A stretch of DNA of 64,000 nt from [Pasteurella] aerogenes. GTDB lineage: Bacteria > Pseudomonadota > Gammaproteobacteria > Enterobacterales > Pasteurellaceae. Both the position numbers and the translations under genes were made by a program. Numbering within the stretch: position 1 is the first letter of the stretch; the number at the start of each line of letters is the position of its first letter. Positions 17,217 through 24,989 of this stretch are shown in pieces. The stretch spans positions 558,001-622,000 of the forward strand of contig LR134362.1 in assembly GCA_900637275.1 (NCBI GenBank), written 5' to 3'. The notes under the pieces were generated by a model that searched no databases, was not told where the DNA came from, and worked only from the letters and a program-made list of their open reading frames with translations.

Positions 17217-17924
17217 ATGTTAACGGTTGAAAAATTAAATCAATTTTACGGGCAAAGCCATATTTTGCGCGATATTAGTTTTCAAGTGCCGGAGGGCGAA
17301 TGTACTTGTATTATCGGACGCAATGGTGTGGGTAAAACTACTTTACTGAAATCTATTATGGGGCAAGTGTCTATTCGCGCTGAAGTACTGCGTTACGGAG
17401 AGGTTGATCTATTGCGAATCAAACCGGAAAAACGCCCTTATCATGGCATTGCTTATGTACCGCAAGGACGACAAATTTTTCCATTATTGAGTGTAGAGGA
17501 TAATTTGCGTATCGGTTTGCCGGTGCATAACCAACGCAGCAAAACGAAACGTGATAAAGTGCCAGACTTGATCTATGAACTTTTCCCAGTGTTGTATAAA
17601 ATGAAGCAGCGTCGAGGTGGCGATTTATCCGGCGGTCAACAGCAACAATTAGCAATTGGACGAGCTTTGGTGATGAACCCGAGTTTATTGATTTTAGATG
17701 AACCGACGGAAGGGATTCAGCCTAATATTGTGGATGATATTACACAAGTCATTCGGCAGTTAAACCAAGAGTGGGGATTGACGGTGTTGATTGTGGAACA
17801 AAAATTGCATTTGATCAAAACCCTTGCCGATCATTTTGTATTGATTGAGCGCGGTAGTTGTGTAGCAAAAGGACGCGGGAATGAGTTAACTTCCGAGTTA
17901 ATTCAGCAATATTTAAGTGTATAA
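17217..17924 (+). CDS. urtE: UrtE, urea ABC transporter ATP-binding protein
   Basis: This 235-residue LivF-type ATPase has Walker A IGRNGVGKTTLLKSIMG at about residues 33-49, the UrtE-typical YVPQGRQIFPLLSVEDNLRIGL, signature LSGGQQQQLAIGRALV and Walker B LLILDEPTEGIQPNIV. AGGAGGA precedes the start. It is the last urt gene; a stem-loop and then ureA follow. Confidence 0.95.
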   Translation: MLTVEKLNQFYGQSHILRDISFQVPEGECTCIIGRNGVGKTTLLKSIMGQVSIRAEVLRYGEVDLLRIKPEKRPYHGIAYVPQGRQIFPLLSVEDNLRIGLPVHNQRSKTKRDKVPDLIYELFPVLYKMKQRRGGDLSGGQQQQLAIGRALVMNPSLLILDEPTEGIQPNIVDDITQVIRQLNQEWGLTVLIVEQKLHLIKTLADHFVLIERGSCVAKGRGNELTSELIQQYLSV

Positions 17925-17929
17925 TGCAA

Positions 17930-17968
17930 ACCCAGAGGCTTGCTGAGATGCTTGGCAAGCCATTGGGT
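17930..17968 (+). promoter_or_regulatory. Intercistronic stem-loop between urtE and ureA
   Basis: The outer stem ACCCA (17930-17934) / TGGGT (17964-17968) and inner stem GGCTTGC (17937-17943) / GCAAGCC (17955-17961) enclose a loop of about 11 nt. No strong T tract follows, so it looks more like an RNA-processing, stabilising or attenuating element than a full terminator. It sits exactly at the transporter/enzyme boundary. Confidence 0.55.
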
Positions 17969-17997
17969 CTTCAATTTCAAATAAGCAAGGATTAAAA

Positions 17998-18300
17998 GTG
18001 CATTTAACATCAAGAGAGCAAGAAAAATTAATGCTGTTTCTTGCCGGCGAATTAGCAGCAAAACGTAAGGCGCGTGGGTTAAAATTAAATTATCCCGAAT
18101 CTGTTGCCTATATTGCCAGCCATTTGCAAGAAGCAGCCAGAGACGGAATGAGTGTGGCGGAAGTAATGCAGTACGGAGCAACCTTATTGGGCGTTGATGA
18201 CGTAATGGAGGGCGTGGCGGAAATGGTACACGAAGTGCAAATTGAAGCGACTTTTCCAGATGGTACGAAATTGGTGACGGTACATAATCCAATCCGTTAA
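17998..18300 (+). CDS. ureA: UreA, urease gamma subunit
   Basis: This 100-residue urease gamma subunit begins at a GTG codon (MHLTSREQEKLMLFLAGELA) with AAGG about 7 nt upstream. The conserved run LNYPESVAYIASHLQEAARDG is present, and the end TVHNPIR matches the family. The separate gamma, beta and alpha genes follow the standard bacterial three-subunit pattern. Urease hydrolyses urea to ammonia and carbamate, raising pH and supplying nitrogen. Confidence 0.97.
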   Translation: MHLTSREQEKLMLFLAGELAAKRKARGLKLNYPESVAYIASHLQEAARDGMSVAEVMQYGATLLGVDDVMEGVAEMVHEVQIEATFPDGTKLVTVHNPIR

Positions 18301-18398
18301 TTTTAACGGACGCCAAGTATAGCGACCTTACAATTATTGAATAGTGTAAATAGTAGGGTGTGATGTTTTGCGTCCTCAATAAGAAAAGGAATACAACA

Positions 18399-18716
18399 AT
18401 GATCCCAGGCGAATATCAATTGGCAGAGGGCGATATTGAAATCAATCAATATCGTAAAACGGTATGCCTTGATGTGGTTAATCAAGGTGATCGTCCGATT
18501 CAAGTCGGTTCGCATTACCATTTTTACGAAACTAATAATGCGTTAAAATTTGACCGCACTTTAGCATACGGAATGCGTTTAAATGTTCCTTCCGGCAATG
18601 CAGTACGCTTTGAACCGGGCGAGGCAAAGTCGGTGGAATTGGTCGCATTTGGCGGACAACGCGCCATTTACGGTTTTCATAACGCAGTTGACGGAAAAGT
18701 GGAGAAAAAAGAATGA
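18399..18716 (+). CDS. ureB: UreB, urease beta subunit
   Basis: This 105-residue beta subunit starts MIPGEYQLAEGDIEIN and contains the family core GDRPIQVGSHYHFYETNNALKF and GMRLNVPSGNAVRFEPGE. I chose ATG 18399, supported by AAAGGA 8 nt upstream and by family length, over an upstream in-frame extension. A 98-bp gap separates it from ureA. It overlaps ureC by 4 nt. An uptake signal lies at 18553-18561. Confidence 0.97.
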   Translation: MIPGEYQLAEGDIEINQYRKTVCLDVVNQGDRPIQVGSHYHFYETNNALKFDRTLAYGMRLNVPSGNAVRFEPGEAKSVELVAFGGQRAIYGFHNAVDGKVEKKE

Positions 18717-20434
18717 CATTAACCGTTTCACGTCGTCAATATGTGGCGACTTTCGGACCGACCGTCGGCGATAAAGTGCGTTTAGGCGATACGGATCTTT
18801 GGGCGACAGTTGAGAAGGATTTACTAACCAAAGGGGACGAATGTAAATTTGGCGGCGGAAAATCTGTGCGCGATGGTATGGCACAATCAGCAACCGCAAC
18901 GCGCGATAACCCTAATGTGTTGGATTTGGCGATTACCAACGTGCTGATCATTGATGCCAAATTGGGTATTATTAAAGCCGATATTGGCATTCGTGACGGA
19001 CGAATTGTTGGTATTGGACAGGCGGGAAATCCGGATACGATGGATAATGTGACGCCCAATATGATCATTGGTGCGTCCACAGAAGTACATAATGGAGCGC
19101 ATTTGATCGCTACTGCCGGCGGCATTGATACACATATTCATTTTATTTGTCCGCAACAAGCACAACACGCTATTGAAAATGGGATTACGACCTTAATCGG
19201 CGGCGGAACTGGACCGGCGGATGGTACACACGCGACCACTTGTACACCTGGTGCGTGGAATATTGCACGCATGATGCAAGCGGCGGAAGCCTTACCGGTA
19301 AACGTTGGTTTTTTCGGCAAAGGCAACAGCTCTACGTTGGAGCCTTTGCGTGAGCAAATTTATGCCGGCGCATTAGGGTTAAAAATTCATGAAGACTGGG
19401 GCGCAACGCCTGCGGTGATTGATGCGGCGTTAACGGTAGCAGATGAAATGGATATTCAGGTAGCGATCCATACGGACACTTTAAACGAAAGTGGTTTTTT
19501 GGAAGATACTATGCAAGCAATTAACGGTCGCGTAATCCATACGTTTCACACCGAAGGTGCCGGCGGTGGTCATGCACCGGACATTATCAAAGCGGCAATG
19601 TATCCGAATGTTTTGCCGGCATCCACGAATCCGACACGTCCGTTTACCGTGAACACGATTGACGAACATTTGGATATGTTGATGGTTTGTCACCATTTAG
19701 ACAAACGTGTGCCAGAAGATGTAGCGTTTGCTGATAGTCGCATTCGTCCGGAAACCATTGCTGCAGAAGATATTTTACATGATATGGGTGTTTTTTCCAT
19801 TATGAGTTCTGATTCACAAGCGATGGGACGCGTGGGGGAAGTGGTGACCCGAACATGGCAAACCGCTGACAAAATGAAAGCGCAACGTGGTGCATTAGCC
19901 GAAGATCCGCATTCTGATAATTTCCGTATCAAACGCTATATCGCCAAATATACCATTAACCCGGCAATCGCCCATGGTATCAGCGATTATGTGGGATCAT
20001 TGGAAGTGGGTAAACTTGCCGATATTGTGTTATGGAAACCGATGTTTTTTGGCGTAAAACCGGAATGTATTTTGAAAAAGGGCATGATCAGTTATGCCAA
20101 AATGGGGGATCCGAATGCCTCAATTCCGACTCCGCAACCGGTTTTTTATCGTCCAATGTTTGCGGCACAAGGGCAAGCGAACAGTAAAAGTGCGGTCATT
20201 TTTGTCTCAAAATCGGCATTTGACGCGGATATTCGTCAGCAATATGGTTTAAGCAAAGAAACTTTGGCGGTACATGGTTGTCGTCATGTGGGCAAAAAAG
20301 ATTTGATCTTAAATAACGCTACGCCGGAAATTACCGTGGATCCAGAGCGTTATGAAGTCCGTGTGGACGGTGAACATATTACCTGCGAACCGGCGAAAAA
20401 ATTACCATTGACGCAACGATATTTTCTGTTCTAG
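18713..20434 (+). CDS. ureC: UreC, urease alpha (catalytic) subunit
   Basis: This 573-residue catalytic subunit has a complete active site: nickel ligands in DTHIHFICPQQ (two His), the carbamylated lysine in LGLKIHEDWG, His in VAIHTDTLNES and HTFHTEGAGGGHAPD, and Asp in SSDSQAMGRVGE. The mobile-flap signature is MVCHHLDKRVPEDVAFA. Nothing is missing, so the enzyme should be functional once nickel is inserted by UreDEFG. It overlaps ureB by 4 nt and is followed by a 115-bp gap holding two hairpins. Confidence 0.98.
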   Translation: MTLTVSRRQYVATFGPTVGDKVRLGDTDLWATVEKDLLTKGDECKFGGGKSVRDGMAQSATATRDNPNVLDLAITNVLIIDAKLGIIKADIGIRDGRIVGIGQAGNPDTMDNVTPNMIIGASTEVHNGAHLIATAGGIDTHIHFICPQQAQHAIENGITTLIGGGTGPADGTHATTCTPGAWNIARMMQAAEALPVNVGFFGKGNSSTLEPLREQIYAGALGLKIHEDWGATPAVIDAALTVADEMDIQVAIHTDTLNESGFLEDTMQAINGRVIHTFHTEGAGGGHAPDIIKAAMYPNVLPASTNPTRPFTVNTIDEHLDMLMVCHHLDKRVPEDVAFADSRIRPETIAAEDILHDMGVFSIMSSDSQAMGRVGEVVTRTWQTADKMKAQRGALAEDPHSDNFRIKRYIAKYTINPAIAHGISDYVGSLEVGKLADIVLWKPMFFGVKPECILKKGMISYAKMGDPNASIPTPQPVFYRPMFAAQGQANSKSAVIFVSKSAFDADIRQQYGLSKETLAVHGCRHVGKKDLILNNATPEITVDPERYEVRVDGEHITCEPAKKLPLTQRYFLF

Positions 20435-20499
20435 GCAGATTCATGTGCAGGAATAAAATCCCCATGGTTAGAATACCCTAAAGGGGAAATTCTGTTTTG

Positions 20500-20528
20500 C
20501 CGAGGCTAATTTGTTAGCCTCGGATTTT
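20500..20528 (+). terminator. Terminator-like hairpin between ureC and ureE
   Basis: CCGAGGCTAA (20500-20509) and TTAGCCTCGG (20514-20523) form a perfect 10-bp stem with a 4-nt loop, followed by ATTTTAA. A second, bulged hairpin with arms CCCC/GGGG and TTAG/CTAA precedes it at 20460-20486. The U tract is short, so partial termination between urease structural and accessory genes is more likely than full termination. Confidence 0.6.
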
Positions 20529-20549
20529 AATAAGTTGAATAATAGAAAT

Positions 20550-21083
20550 ATGCAAATTCTTAACCCAATCCTTCCTATTATGGAAGAAATTATCGGAAAT
20601 TTGACCGCACTTCGTGCTGAGGGCAAAATTGCGGCGCAAAGGATAGATTATGTGCCATTACAATGGTATGAAAGTGAGCGCAATATTTTACGCAAAACTA
20701 GCCTTGGTGGGCGTGAAGTCGCGTTTCGTTTGTTAAAAGAAGGGCAGCGTTTAAAGCATGATGATGTGGTCTTTATCAGCGCAGATTTGGTGTTAGCCAT
20801 TGAAATTTTGCCCTCTGATGTGATTGTTTTGTCACCTCAAACCTTGCCGGAAATGGCGCGGTGTTGTTATGAAATCGGCAATAAGCATTCTCCGCTGTTT
20901 TTAGATGGCGATGAATTACTATTGCCTTATGATAAACCAATGTTTGAATGGCTGCACGCCGCTGGATTTGCCCCAAAACAGGCGCAGCGTCGTTTAAGCC
21001 AAGCGTTGCGCGCGAATTCAGCGCAAGGGCATTCTCATTCAGGGCTACATCATCACGGAGATGGAAATTGGCATTCGCATTAA
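20550..21083 (+). CDS. ureE: UreE, urease nickel metallochaperone
   Basis: This 177-residue nickel chaperone passes Ni2+ to the urease apoprotein complex. The start ATG 20550 gives MQILNPILPIMEEIIGNLTA, matching Actinobacillus UreE, although no good Shine-Dalgarno site precedes it. A TTG at 20511 with GAGG upstream would add 13 residues. The family core GREVAFRLLKEGQRLKHDDV is present. The C-terminal histidine-rich tail HSHSGLHHHGDGNWHSH is the metal-binding tail. ureF begins inside its 3' end. Confidence 0.93.
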   Translation: MQILNPILPIMEEIIGNLTALRAEGKIAAQRIDYVPLQWYESERNILRKTSLGGREVAFRLLKEGQRLKHDDVVFISADLVLAIEILPSDVIVLSPQTLPEMARCCYEIGNKHSPLFLDGDELLLPYDKPMFEWLHAAGFAPKQAQRRLSQALRANSAQGHSHSGLHHHGDGNWHSH

Positions 21084-21775
21084 CCTCTCCATTACAGAAT
21101 TTGGGCGCTTTGTTGCATTTGGTCGATCCAACGTTGCCTATCGGCGGATTTAACCATTCCAATGGCTTGGAAACCTTTGTGCAGAGACGTAAAGTCAACA
21201 GTAAAGCGAGTTTGGCAGAATATGTGAACACGCAATTGCGGCAAAATTGGATTTACAATGATGGCGCCTATTTGTCTTTGGCGTTTGATTTGATGGCACA
21301 ACAGGATTTGGCGGCGTTGATCACCTTGGATCAGGAATTGGCAGCAATGAAAATTGCACGTGAAAGTCGCGAGGGAAGTTACAAATTAGGTGTGCGGCTG
21401 CTGAAAATTTTTATTCGTTATGAGTCGCATCCGCTGCTTGCGCAATTTCAACAGGCAATTGCAGAAAAACATTGTCAGGGTTATTTTCCGGTGGTTTTCG
21501 CGATGGTCGCGCAAGCGATGAAATTGGATAAGCCCGAAACCTTGTATGCTTTTTATTACAATGCGGCAGTAGGCGTGGTGACAAACGGGGTAAAATTGAT
21601 CCCACTTAGCCAAATGGATGGGCAAGATATTTTATTTAGCTTGCGCCAACCGATTGCCGAGGCGGTGGCGCAAAGTCTGCAACCGGATCTGACGCGTTTG
21701 GGGGCGGCGACTTTAGCAAGTGATTTGCGCGCCATGCAACATGAACAATTATACAGCCGGCTTTATATGTCCTAG
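21068..21775 (+). CDS. ureF: UreF, urease accessory protein (TTG start)
   Basis: UreF joins UreD and UreG on the apo-urease and gates nickel insertion. I place the start at TTG 21068 (MAFALTSPLQNLGALLHLVD) because GGAG (21057-21060) is 7 nt upstream, the resulting 235 residues fit the family, and everything further upstream is ureE read in another frame. It therefore overlaps ureE by 16 nt. Family segments include HLVDPTLPIGGFNHSNGLET and YNAAVGVVTNGVKLIPLSQ. Confidence 0.93.
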   Translation: MAFALTSPLQNLGALLHLVDPTLPIGGFNHSNGLETFVQRRKVNSKASLAEYVNTQLRQNWIYNDGAYLSLAFDLMAQQDLAALITLDQELAAMKIARESREGSYKLGVRLLKIFIRYESHPLLAQFQQAIAEKHCQGYFPVVFAMVAQAMKLDKPETLYAFYYNAAVGVVTNGVKLIPLSQMDGQDILFSLRQPIAEAVAQSLQPDLTRLGAATLASDLRAMQHEQLYSRLYMS

Positions 21776-21780
21776 GCAAA

Positions 21781-21789
21781 AAGTGCGGT
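21781..21789 (+). repeat. DNA uptake signal in the ureF-ureG gap
   Basis: A perfect AAGTGCGGT core, followed by CATTTTTTG, sits in the 45-bp gap after the ureF stop. It has no inverted partner here, so it is not an obvious terminator. Confidence 0.9.
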
Positions 21790-21820
21790 CATTTTTTGAT
21801 GTTTTTTTAAGGAAAAATCC

Positions 21821-22456
21821 ATGCGTAATTATATTAAAATCGGGGTTGCGGGTCCTGTCGGAGCGGGAAAAACCGCATTAATAGAAAAACTCACGCGCGA
21901 AATGGCAGAGAAATATAGCGTTGCGGTGATTACTAACGATATTTATACCCAAGAAGATGCGGAGTTTTTAACCAAAAATAGTCTATTGCCGGCGGAACGC
22001 ATTATGGGCGTAGAAACGGGCGGTTGTCCACATACTGCTATCCGTGAAGATGCTTCCATGAATTTAGAAGCGGTGGATGAAATGGTGGCGCGTTTTCCGG
22101 ACGTGGAAATTATTTTTATTGAATCTGGTGGCGATAATTTATCGGCAACCTTTAGCCCGGATTTAGCGGATGTGACGATTTTTGTGATCGACGTGGCGCA
22201 AGGGGAAAAAATTCCGCGCAAAGGCGGACCGGGTATTACGCGTTCGGATTTATTGGTGATCAATAAAACCGATTTAGCCCCGTTTGTCGGTGCAGATTTA
22301 AGTGTGATGGAACGCGATGCGCGGCGTATGCGTCAAGGTCAACCTTTTGTATTTACCAATTTGATGAAAAAAGAAAATTTGGACAGCGTAATTGGTTGGA
22401 TTGAAAAATATGCATTACTCAAGCAAATGCCGGATCCACAAAATTTGGTGCGTTAA
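21821..22456 (+). CDS. ureG: UreG, urease maturation GTPase
   Basis: This 211-residue SIMIBI-class GTPase couples GTP hydrolysis to nickel delivery. Its P-loop GVAGPVGAGKTALIEKL lies at about residues 8-24, the metal motif (Cys-Pro-His) in VETGGCPHTAIREDAS, then FIESGGDNLSATFSPDLAD, and the base-recognition motif LVINKTDLAP. Length and motifs are complete. AAGGAAAA precedes the ATG. It is followed after 3 bp by ureD. Confidence 0.97.
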   Translation: MRNYIKIGVAGPVGAGKTALIEKLTREMAEKYSVAVITNDIYTQEDAEFLTKNSLLPAERIMGVETGGCPHTAIREDASMNLEAVDEMVARFPDVEIIFIESGGDNLSATFSPDLADVTIFVIDVAQGEKIPRKGGPGITRSDLLVINKTDLAPFVGADLSVMERDARRMRQGQPFVFTNLMKKENLDSVIGWIEKYALLKQMPDPQNLVR

Positions 22457-22459
22457 TGC

Positions 22460-23269
22460 ATGAAAACCCAATTGATTTTATCCACAAAATGCAACGCGCA
22501 AGGTAAAACGCAATTAGATCGCTATTTTGTCTCGCCTCCCTTTAAGTTGATGACGTTGCCGCCTAAGTCAGAGGCTTGGGCGCATGAATTGCATACTATG
22601 CAAATGAGTTCATCGCCGGGCTTGTTGGGTGGCGATGAGATTGAAGTGGACATTTCGTTGGCAAAAAATACCGCACTTTCGTTAACCACGCAGGCTTTTA
22701 CGCGTGTGCAAGCGATGAATGCCATGGATGTCGCCAAACAACAGACGAAAATTACGTTAGCGGAAAATAGCGCGCTCTTTTATTTGCCACACCCCTTGGT
22801 GTTGCACAAAGACAGCGCATTGCAGCAAACCACTGAAATTGAAATGGCAATGCAAAGCCGGCTGATTTACGGAGAAATCGTGGCGATTGGTCGCGTATTA
22901 AATGGGGAACGATTTGCATTTCGTTATTTTTCCTCTTATTTGCGCATTACTCATCAATGCCGCCCGTTATTATCAGATCGAATTTATTGGCAACCGGAAA
23001 CCATGGCATTGACCGCGTTAAGCCAAATGGAAGATTTTTCCCATCAAGGCTCCTTGGTTTATATGGATTTAAGGCTGGAGTATGCACAAATCAAAGCGTT
23101 GGTCAGTGAATTGCAACAAGATTATGCCGACAATGAGTCGCTGGAAATTGGTATTTCCCAGTTGAATGCTGGCGGGTTATTTATTCGGGTGTTGGCATAT
23201 CGAGCAGAGTCAATTGAGCGTTTTTTCTCGCAGATTGGTAAGCGTTTAAAAACGGTATCAGCCGCATAA
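22460..23269 (+). CDS. ureD: UreD (UreH), urease accessory protein
   Basis: This 269-residue UreD/UreH-family protein is the scaffold that recruits UreF and UreG onto urease and provides a tunnel for nickel. Family segments are SSSPGLLGGDEIEVDISLAKNTALSLTTQAFTRV and FYLPHPLVLHKDSALQQ. Coming last, in the order ABCEFGD, matches Actinobacillus and Haemophilus, where it is often called ureH. It starts 3 nt after the ureG stop and is followed by a bidirectional terminator. Confidence 0.95.
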   Translation: MKTQLILSTKCNAQGKTQLDRYFVSPPFKLMTLPPKSEAWAHELHTMQMSSSPGLLGGDEIEVDISLAKNTALSLTTQAFTRVQAMNAMDVAKQQTKITLAENSALFYLPHPLVLHKDSALQQTTEIEMAMQSRLIYGEIVAIGRVLNGERFAFRYFSSYLRITHQCRPLLSDRIYWQPETMALTALSQMEDFSHQGSLVYMDLRLEYAQIKALVSELQQDYADNESLEIGISQLNAGGLFIRVLAYRAESIERFFSQIGKRLKTVSAA

Positions 23270-23271
23270 AA

Positions 23272-23296
23272 AAAAACGGACAGTGCGTCCGTTTTT
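23272..23296. terminator. Bidirectional terminator between ureD and yjdM
   Basis: AAAAACGGAC (23272-23281) pairs with GTCCGTTTTT (23287-23296) around a 5-nt loop, with A and T tracts on the two sides. It can end transcription of both convergent genes. Confidence 0.85.
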
Positions 23297-23304
23297 ACGT
23301 TCAT

Positions 23305-23637
23305 TTAAGCTTTTTTCAAAAATTCCGATTTCAAGGAAAAACTTTGACCGTCAATTTTGCAATCCACGTCGTGATCGCCTTCGACTAAACGAATATTTTT
23401 CGCTTTTGTGCCTTTTTTCAAGACGATAGAGGAGCCTTTGACTTTGAGATCTTTAATTAAAATCACCGAATCACCGTCTTGCAAGACATTGCCATTGCTG
23501 TCTTTTACCGTTTTTTCTTCATTTTCAACCACATCTTGTGGCGACCATTCATAAGCACAATTGGGACAGACAAATTGCACGCCGTCATGATAGGTATATT
23601 CACTGTGACAATGTGGGCAGTTAGGTATACTTTCCAT
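23305..23637 (-). CDS. yjdM: YjdM (PhnA-type) zinc-ribbon protein
   Basis: This 110-residue protein of the YjdM family (formerly PhnA) has an N-terminal zinc ribbon with four cysteines (NCPHCHSEYTY and FVCPNCAYEW). A C-terminal beta-barrel domain starts near DSNGNVLQDGDSVILIKDLKVKG. Although the old name refers to phosphonate use, no phosphonate genes are nearby and the molecular role is unclear. AGGAAAA precedes the start, and it stands alone on the minus strand. Confidence 0.88.
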   Translation of the reverse strand: MESIPNCPHCHSEYTYHDGVQFVCPNCAYEWSPQDVVENEEKTVKDSNGNVLQDGDSVILIKDLKVKGSSIVLKKGTKAKNIRLVEGDHDVDCKIDGQSFSLKSEFLKKA

Positions 23638-23783
23638 TTTTTCCTCTTAAAATAACCGAATGTTGGTGGGCGAAAGAGTATAACAAAAAAATCTGATCCG
23701 ACCAAAAAGATCTGATTTTTCATTGGTATAGGGGATAATTTGGAGTACAATAAAATAACATTTTTTATACGGAAATTTAACAA

Positions 23784-24350
23784 ATGAAGAAATATGCCAT
23801 TTTATGCGGATTTTGCACCGCACTTTTTACCCTTCATGCAGCCGCACACAATATTCAACTTAATGCTTCATTAGCGCCAGTAACTGTAGCGGATGAGGGT
23901 GAGCTGACGGTAAATGGCAAAGAGGTGGCTTATCATGCTTGGCAATCTGCGGCATTGAGCGGAAAAGTGCGTATTTTGCAACATATCGCCGGTCGCGGTA
24001 AGGTCAAAGAGAAAAATGAAGCTTTGATAGAAGCAATTAAAGCCCAAGGTTTTGATGCAACAAAATATCAAACGACGACGATCGTCAATGCAGATGATGC
24101 AATTATTGGTACAAGTGCGTTTGTGAAAAGCAGTGTAGAGCGCGGTAAAAAAGAAAATATGCATAGCCAAGTGATTTTAGATCAACAAAGTGCGGTCAAA
24201 AATGCATGGGATTTGAAAGAAAAAGAAAGTTTAATTGTCGTGTTGGATAGTCATGGAAAGGTAAAATTTGTGAAAGAAGGCAAACTTAGCCCGGAGGAAA
24301 TTCAACAGGTGATCTCATTAACCAAAAGTTTAATTGCACAAGCGAAATAA
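23784..24350 (+). CDS. ytfJ: YtfJ-family periplasmic protein
   Basis: This 188-residue secreted protein has a signal peptide of about residues 1-21 ending HAAA; the mature protein starts HNIQLN. The YtfJ family has a thioredoxin-like fold but no CxxC motif here, and its function is not established. An uptake signal (23817-23825) encodes part of the hydrophobic signal-peptide core and another lies at 24188-24196. Confidence 0.82.
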   Translation: MKKYAILCGFCTALFTLHAAAHNIQLNASLAPVTVADEGELTVNGKEVAYHAWQSAALSGKVRILQHIAGRGKVKEKNEALIEAIKAQGFDATKYQTTTIVNADDAIIGTSAFVKSSVERGKKENMHSQVILDQQSAVKNAWDLKEKESLIVVLDSHGKVKFVKEGKLSPEEIQQVISLTKSLIAQAK

Positions 24351-24410
24351 TTTTTTATACTAAGGAATGCAGTTTATTTTTAAACTTAAGTGCATTATCA
24401 AGGAATAAAT

Positions 24411-24989
24411 ATGAAAATTTCAATTATTGGTCAAGGTAATATGGCAAAAGCCATCCAAGCGCATTTGCAAGACGCCGGTAATCACGTGGAACTTGTGGGG
24501 CGAGAAGTGGATGTGCCATTAGCGGAAATCGTGATTTTGGCAATTCCTTATGCGGCACACGAGGAATTTGTCCGCGCTCATCAAGAAAAATTGGCGAATA
24601 AAATTGTCATTGATATTTCAAATCCGGTTAATTTTGCCACCTTAGAGGAACTTATCGTGCCGCCGGGACAATCGGCAACTCAATTGTTGCAACAAAAATT
24701 GCCACAATCTTTTGTGTTAAAAGCCTTTAATACCACCTCGGCATTTATGTTGAATAACAAAATGGTTGGTGAACGCGATCTGCCAACGGTGCTGATTGCA
24801 GGCGATCATGCGCCAGCTAAACAACAATTATTGCAAGCGTTGGAGGGGGCTAATTTAAATGCAGTCGATGTGGGCGGTTTAAAACAGGCAAGCCAATTAG
24901 AAGCCCTAGGGTTGTTGCAAATGTATTTGGTGAAAAACGGTTTTACGGAGAAAACAGGCGGTTTTTCTTTGTTAGGATTGAAAAAATAA
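24411..24989 (+). CDS. NAD(P)-binding oxidoreductase of the F420-dependent NADP reductase family
   Basis: This 192-residue protein has an N-terminal Rossmann motif (MKISIIGQGNMAKAIQAHL, pattern GxGxMA) and the family segments VILAIPYAAHEEFV, KIVIDISNPVNF and VLKAFNTTSAFML. It resembles small NADP oxidoreductases of the coenzyme-F420-dependent type. Pasteurellaceae are not known to make F420, so the physiological substrate is unknown; flavin or metal reduction is possible. I chose ATG 24411, which follows AAGGAA, over an upstream in-frame ATG. Confidence 0.78.
   Translation: MKISIIGQGNMAKAIQAHLQDAGNHVELVGREVDVPLAEIVILAIPYAAHEEFVRAHQEKLANKIVIDISNPVNFATLEELIVPPGQSATQLLQQKLPQSFVLKAFNTTSAFMLNNKMVGERDLPTVLIAGDHAPAKQQLLQALEGANLNAVDVGGLKQASQLEALGLLQMYLVKNGFTEKTGGFSLLGLKK

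Noticed and set aside
18308..18374. Long-range pairing GGACGC/GCGTCC between ureA and ureB as a riboswitch
   Set aside because: Only 6 bp over a 55-nt loop, with no known riboswitch core; too weak to call.
20948..21067. UreF starting near 20948
   Set aside because: The extra N-terminal sequence is Arg/Ser-rich and is ureE read in another frame; the TTG at 21068 with GGAG fits the family.
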